Positions 58,985 to 64,000 of a stretch of DNA of 64,000 bases are shown piece after piece (the stretch's first letter is position 1; every line of letters starts with the position of its first letter). The notes below the pieces were generated by a model. It worked only from the letters and a program-made list of their open reading frames with translations, was not told the DNA's origin and ran no database searches. The translations under genes were made by a program, and so were the position numbers. The stretch is from contig CM061254.1 of NCBI GenBank assembly GCA_022605425.2, positions 558,001 to 622,000 of the forward strand, written 5' to 3'. The DNA comes from Hamiltosporidium tvaerminnensis. Taxonomy: Eukaryota > Microsporidia > Dubosqiidae.

Positions 58985-61130
58985 AGCTTTATACCTTTTT
59001 TACAACGATTCTTCTCGGTTTAAAGTTTTCTTTTATAAATTTAATAGTTTCTTTTGATAAATTATCATTTAGGTAATAATATTTAAGTTCTATCAAATAT
59101 TCATTCTCAAACACAAATTTTAGAAAAGAATAAGGGGTTTGGTCAATTTTGCATGCTCTTAATTCGACTGATTTAAGTTTTTTAAGATTTGCAGTAAACC
59201 TCAAATCTTTTTCTACAATATTTATTTCAACCAAGAAGAGTTTTTTTATGTTGTATTCATGTGAGGTACAAAACAATTCTGAAAAATAAATGTTTTGAAA
59301 TATATTTCTATAAACTGTGAAATCCATTAGATTAAACAAATTCCCAATGCTTCTACATTATATTCTGAAATGGTAAAATAACAAAGACACAGTTTTTTTA
59401 TAGAAATTGGATCATATTTTTCAAATAAAACCTTTAATGAATCGGAAGAAGATTCAAGATTCGAAATATGGTTCTTAGGAGCTTAAAAGTGAAAATTTTT
59501 CTTATTTTGTAAAAGTTCTAAAAAATCAATCATTTCATTAATATTCAGAAGACATAATTCTGCAATATGAAAAACCTGAGTTATAAAACGGCTTAAGATA
59601 AAGGTAGAGCTTGATTCACAAGTCACATGCACAAGAGATATCATCATATTGATTAACTCGAAAAAATAACGAAAATCATCATTATTTCTAGGTTTGAAAT
59701 AAAATTTTTTAATAGATTTGTTTCTAATGCGGTAAAATTTTCAAAATATATTTTCGAGCTTCGTATTTCTAAAGTTTCAAGCCCATTTATAGTTAAAATC
59801 TGATTTAGAAAATTCGAAGTTATTTTCAGAATCTATAATAATAATTGCTTTTATTTCCTTTTCGAAAATAGCATCATGGATTGGGAATTTTTGCAAATAT
59901 AATTCTTTTAGAATAATTGAAATATAATAAAAAGCCTCACTGTATTTGTAAAAGAACCTGACTTATAAAATGTTACACTTAAAATTAATGCACTCAAAAA
60001 CTTTAACTTTATCTTTAAATGTATCTTCGTTGAAAATCTTTAAATCAAAATCTTTGTTTTTTCCTGGTTAATTTTTATTGAAAACAATTAATTTTTCTGA
60101 TGTGTATTGTTGGTATGTATCTTTTAGATTTTTAATTAGCTTTTCAATTGTACTTAGGCTTTCAATATCATTCACTCTATAAACTGTATATTTATTTTCT
60201 GAATCACTATTTTCACAAACTATAAATTCGCTTCTTTCGCTTAAAAGATCTAGAAAATCTAACTTTGCTTCAATTGTAGATCTATAAAAATGAATTTTTT
60301 TTTACCAGCGAATTTTGAATTTATATTCAGCGATCTAAAGGTTTCATCAAATATGTAACATTGATAAAATACGATCTCATAAATTTTCTTTTTTAAATTT
60401 TCTAAAATAAAGCAAAAAGTCTTCGGATTTTTTTTGTTTAAAAAGTATATGTGTAAATACTTTATATCTAATGTATTAAGGATCAGTAAAAATTTTGACT
60501 TTTTTGATCCACAGCCACTTTTTCGGAAAAAAATGAATTAAATTTGTCATTTATAATTAAACTATATTTTCTCTCTTCGGTATATAAACGATTATATTGA
60601 TTATAAAAGCAAGAGAGGTCGTCTTTAAAAAATTTATAAGTTGAAGTTGTTTTAAAATTTATAATTTTAAAATATTCCTATGATATTTTTTTAAATAAGT
60701 TGTGTGAAAAATATTCTTGCTTGGTGAAATGAAACAAATTTTTTTCAATATCAAAATTTCGCATCTCATCAGATTCTAGCAAAGAATACAATATTGATTT
60801 TATACGATTTGCAATATATTATCATATTTAACTTTAAAATATTCTAAAAAATACAATATTGTATAAAACTTGTCAATCGTCATTTTATAATCTGGTAAAT
60901 AGTATGAATTAAAAAAATTATAAAATATTAAAAAATCCGATTTCATTATATGATGACAGAGAAAAATTTCGATATTTGAAGTTATATCGTCAAATTTCTC
61001 AATAATTTCTAACTTTATAGCAATTTTTTCAATAAATCTTATAAAATACTTATCATATTGCTAATCAGAATTTCCGATAAACATTTTCTCAATACATTTC
61101 TTTCGGCCATTTCATTCATCATTTTTCCTT
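58985..61130 (-). pseudogene. Decayed LRR-family gene (copy 2)
   Basis: The 3' end is still open (58,989-59,339, 116 codons) and encodes leucine-rich-repeat-like units such as NLKKLKSVELRACKI and EYLIELKYYYLNDN. Upstream, to about 61.1 kb, the minus strand has broken frames with the same Leu/Ile/Asn/Lys spacing. The whole stretch is colinear with 42,470-44,720, and the best-kept block is near 60,800-60,870. It is probably a dead member of the family of the gene at 49.4-51.8 kb. Confidence 0.65.
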
Positions 61131-63639
61131 TTTTTGGCATAGACATTCAGTTTTGATTTCAGTTTTGAATATTCCCGAATCCTTTATTTATTAACATTTA
61201 AGAGATTAAATGCTACATCTATTTCGCTCAAATGCCCGCTAAATATAAAAATTAGTGGTTTGTAGAATAAATGTATACAACGAAAGCACTGATAAAATTT
61301 CATGAATTTTAGAAATAAGCTCCGTATTTATTATTTAAAAACCAATTTACTATTTTTGTTTTTATTAAAATAATATTTATTTTCTTTTACAGAGAGCGAA
61401 AAGTCATAAATGATCACAATTTATAAAATTTATAGTTCTCTTACATATATATGGCAAAAGTTTCATATATTAAGATTTGTAAATTTTAATGTGATTTTAT
61501 GAACTTTGGATAAATTAGGAACATTTTGTCAACGTAAGATCGTTCTTTTTAAATAAATGACAAGCATTGAAAGTTTTTTGACATTCTAGTCTAGTTTTAT
61601 ATTACAAATTACCAAAAAAGATAATTTTTGAACTTATTCTAGAATTCGTCTCCTCAAAAAAAAACAAAATTCGGTTGTTCTTAAAATTGGAATAAAGTAT
61701 ATTGAGGGACACGCATTTTTTCACTGGATAATTTAAAAATATATGACTAAAACAATAAAAAAAGTAGCCAATAAATGTAGAATCTAAAATCTTAATTCTT
61801 TTAATAAAAATTTTAAAAACTTTAATAAAATATACCCGTAAAAAATAGGATAAATTAAGTTTTATACATAGTCTACCATTTTTCAATTATACTTCTGTAT
61901 TTTGCTGTTGAATTTCTCTTTTTTTTATTTAAACTTTTGTTTTCATTTTAAAGCCTGCTGTAAACTATAATCTTTATTCATGTTTAAATTAAATTTCTTA
62001 AGCTAATTCTAATTGAAAAAATTTTAACTTTTTCAAGCAGCAATGTTTTTTGAGAACTAATAATCTGTAGATATATTTTTTTGAGAACTAATAATCTGTA
62101 GATATATATATATCCGATTTAAAAATTTTTAGGTGATTTAAATATTTTTTATGGATATAAAAAGTAAAAACAAAATACACTTATGAAATTACAGAAAAAC
62201 TAGATATGAATATCGGATGAAATTAAGCAATAAAAAAAATTCGCCAATTAGAAAATTCTCATAATAAATATCTTTAAAAGCAAAAAAAAGCCATGAGACA
62301 GTTCGTATATTCAAAGTTCTATCTTTTAATACAGAAAAGCTTGGTTTTTAGTATGAGTCCTCAAATAGAATACATCTCGGCTTTATTTTTGTATCCAAGC
62401 TCTTAGATTGAAAAAATTCATCTTTATGCGCTAAACACGAGTCGAAAAGCAACCCAAACTAGAAATTGCCCAACTTTTAATGCGACACAAACAGGGTATT
62501 TTAAGAAGCGCTAATAAAGCCTTTGAGAATTATAGGATATTGTATTGAAATACTTGAACCACTTTAAGTCGAATAAATGAAGAAATTTGGTCAAACGAAC
62601 GATTAAAACATACCGATTTTCTTCTTAGGTTTTATTTTCGCCTGATACTGAACAAATGTATAATTTAGAATGATTTTTGAAAAAATCAACGAAATTCAGT
62701 GAATTTAAATGGAAAAATTCCTTTCATTTTTAAAAAATTCTATCAGATTCTCATTAATGAACTATTGAGTTTTAGATAAGGATCTAGCTACACATAATAC
62801 TCTACTCTTAAGGTAAAACAAATAAAAGGTATTATATGTCAACAAGCGGATAGGTGAAATTTAAAGAACGATTTACAATAGAGACGAAATTGCTTTTGAT
62901 GCCGGAAAAATAAAGAAAATTTTAAGCCAAATAATCCGAATCTTTATCTAGAAGGTGCTGTGAATGTGTAATTTCTTTTTTTATTTCGAAGGTTTTTTTT
63001 ACATTTTATATGATAATGGATTCTTAACATACAAACGAAATCAACCGGTTAAAGCTTAGATCTAAGAAAAATTATTTTTCAATGCGATGTCAAAAAAGTA
63101 CGAATTTCTAACTCAAAAATCACTTTTCTAAAAAGACATAAGCAGTGCCGTTTTCTAAACATACATTGGCAGGAGCAATTTGAAAATTGGAATTTAAAGA
63201 ATGTTTTTTTACAAAAGTACCTTGTTATTGATGATGGCCTTCACAATCGAAAATATAGAGAAAATTAATATCCAGGATAATAATTTCTTTTTCCTCATGA
63301 AATAATTAGGGTATATTCTCTTTACACTCTGTACTAATAAAAAGAATTGATGTATAATAGAGGTAATGACAAAATTAAAAATATTAATAAATTTTTGTCT
63401 GTATAAACAATATTTTCAATTTTTACTTTACTATATTGTTGAATTCTTCTATTGCAAACATATATTATATGCGAATTCATGACAGGGTGATTATATATGT
63501 AAATTCTTATAAAACCTATGAAACTTTAATTGCGCAATTAATCATTTGTACTTTTTGTAGCTTAAATCAAATTATTGACAAAATTAGTTCATTTTGTTGG
63601 TAATTTAAAACACTGCTCAAAAATAAACAGAAAAAAGCT
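61131..63639. other. AT-rich spacer with unassigned remnants
   Basis: No supported gene. The frame at 61,602-61,886 (minus) lacks motifs. Around 62,400-63,280 composition is slightly richer and broken frames hint at a dead transposase, but no catalytic motif is certain. Confidence 0.45.
62045..62110. repeat. Direct repeat, two copies, about 32 bp
   Basis: TTTTTTGAGAACTAATAATC followed by TGTAGATATAT occurs twice back to back, then a short (AT)n run. Confidence 0.9.
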
Positions 63640-64000
63640 ACAGATTGAATCAATGACTTCGTCTTCGCCAGTTACTTCCCGGATGAGAGTGAAGGCGAAT
63701 TGAGCATTGGGCTAATGGTTCTACCTTGGAAAACACTTACGTGGTATAGAATATTTAAAAATCTTTAAGATAACAGGACTAACTAAAACAGAAAATTTAC
63801 TAAAAAAGAAACAAAGCCAAAGGCAGCAAAAGTTTAAAAATAAACTAAAAATTGCGAACTGGAATGTGGGAATTCTCATGAGGCAGAAACTCTAAAAGTT
63901 TGTTTATATTCGATTAGAACTCTGAGACAAACAACATTCTTTTAAGGGAAAAAATTAAATATTTTACGGTTAAATAACGAATGAAAAATCTGTAGATTAA
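63640..64000 (+). pseudogene. Probable start of an APE-type LINE remnant, cut by the window edge
   Basis: A GC-richer leader (GCCAGTTACTTCCCGGATGA near 63,670, GGTTCTACCTTGGAAAACAC near 63,720) is followed at about 63,850 by a frame reading NWNVGILMRQKL. This resembles the W-N-V-R-T-L opening of APE endonucleases. The frame soon breaks. The call is tentative because only the first 150 bp of coding region are in view. Confidence 0.45.

Noticed and set aside
62400-63280. Possible dead Tc1 or similar transposase
   Set aside because: Fragments such as FENWNLKNVFLQ look suggestive, but no DDE motif or inverted repeat could be placed.
1-64000. tRNA, rRNA or snRNA genes
   Set aside because: I scanned for T-loop-like GTTCGA words with paired arms and for rRNA-like blocks and found none that fold convincingly by eye. 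A covariance-model search would be decisive.

Overview
The window looks like a chromosome fragment of a microsporidian with a large, AT-rich, transposon-laden genome, of the kind seen in Hamiltosporidium-type Daphnia parasites; that genus name is inference. Supporting signs are an eRF3 that starts directly at its GTPase domain, a 22-nt intron with a CTAAT branch site 3 nt before the AG, C-triplet motifs just before several start codons, a gene for UDP-GlcNAc (chitin) synthesis, LRR genes, and gene deserts full of transposon remains.

Region by region. 0.2-4.6 kb is a heavily decayed R2/R4-type LINE on + (copy A), split at a TA site by a Tc1/mariner-like element (1430-2874) with good inverted repeats and one nonsense codon. 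4.6-17.2 kb is a desert holding a GC-richer dispersed repeat (8.93-9.52 kb). 17.4-33 kb is the housekeeping island: a ceramide-synthase (LAG1) gene with an intron, eRF3/SUP35, a VTC4-like polyphosphate polymerase, GINS subunit PSF2, a TRM9-like tRNA methyltransferase, and phosphoacetylglucosamine mutase (AGM1). A 2.1-kb Ginger-like DNA transposon sits between TRM9 and AGM1.

33.6-38.4 kb holds more copies of the dispersed repeat and one small possibly secreted ORF. 38.4-42.2 kb is a nearly intact R2/R4-type LINE (copy B, one frameshift). 42.5-48 kb holds a decayed LRR gene and a decayed APE-type LINE, both on the minus strand. 49.4-51.8 kb is an LRR-like gene broken at an A8 run. 52.9-57.4 kb is a third R2/R4-type LINE (copy C) with the dispersed repeat inserted. 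59-61.1 kb is a second decayed LRR copy paralogous to 42.5-44.7 kb, and the right edge appears to start another APE LINE.

The most unusual signal is in 23.6-33.3 kb. PSF2, TRM9 and AGM1, lying in both orientations, each have a coding strand that is C-rich and almost G-free at the 5' end and G-rich and almost C-free at the 3' end. The pattern continues into C-rich upstream and G-rich downstream minisatellites. The same three proteins carry long Asn/Ser/Asp low-complexity insertions. The neighbouring eRF3, VTC4 and LAG1 genes lack this skew. All comparisons were made by eye; no database or alignment program was used.
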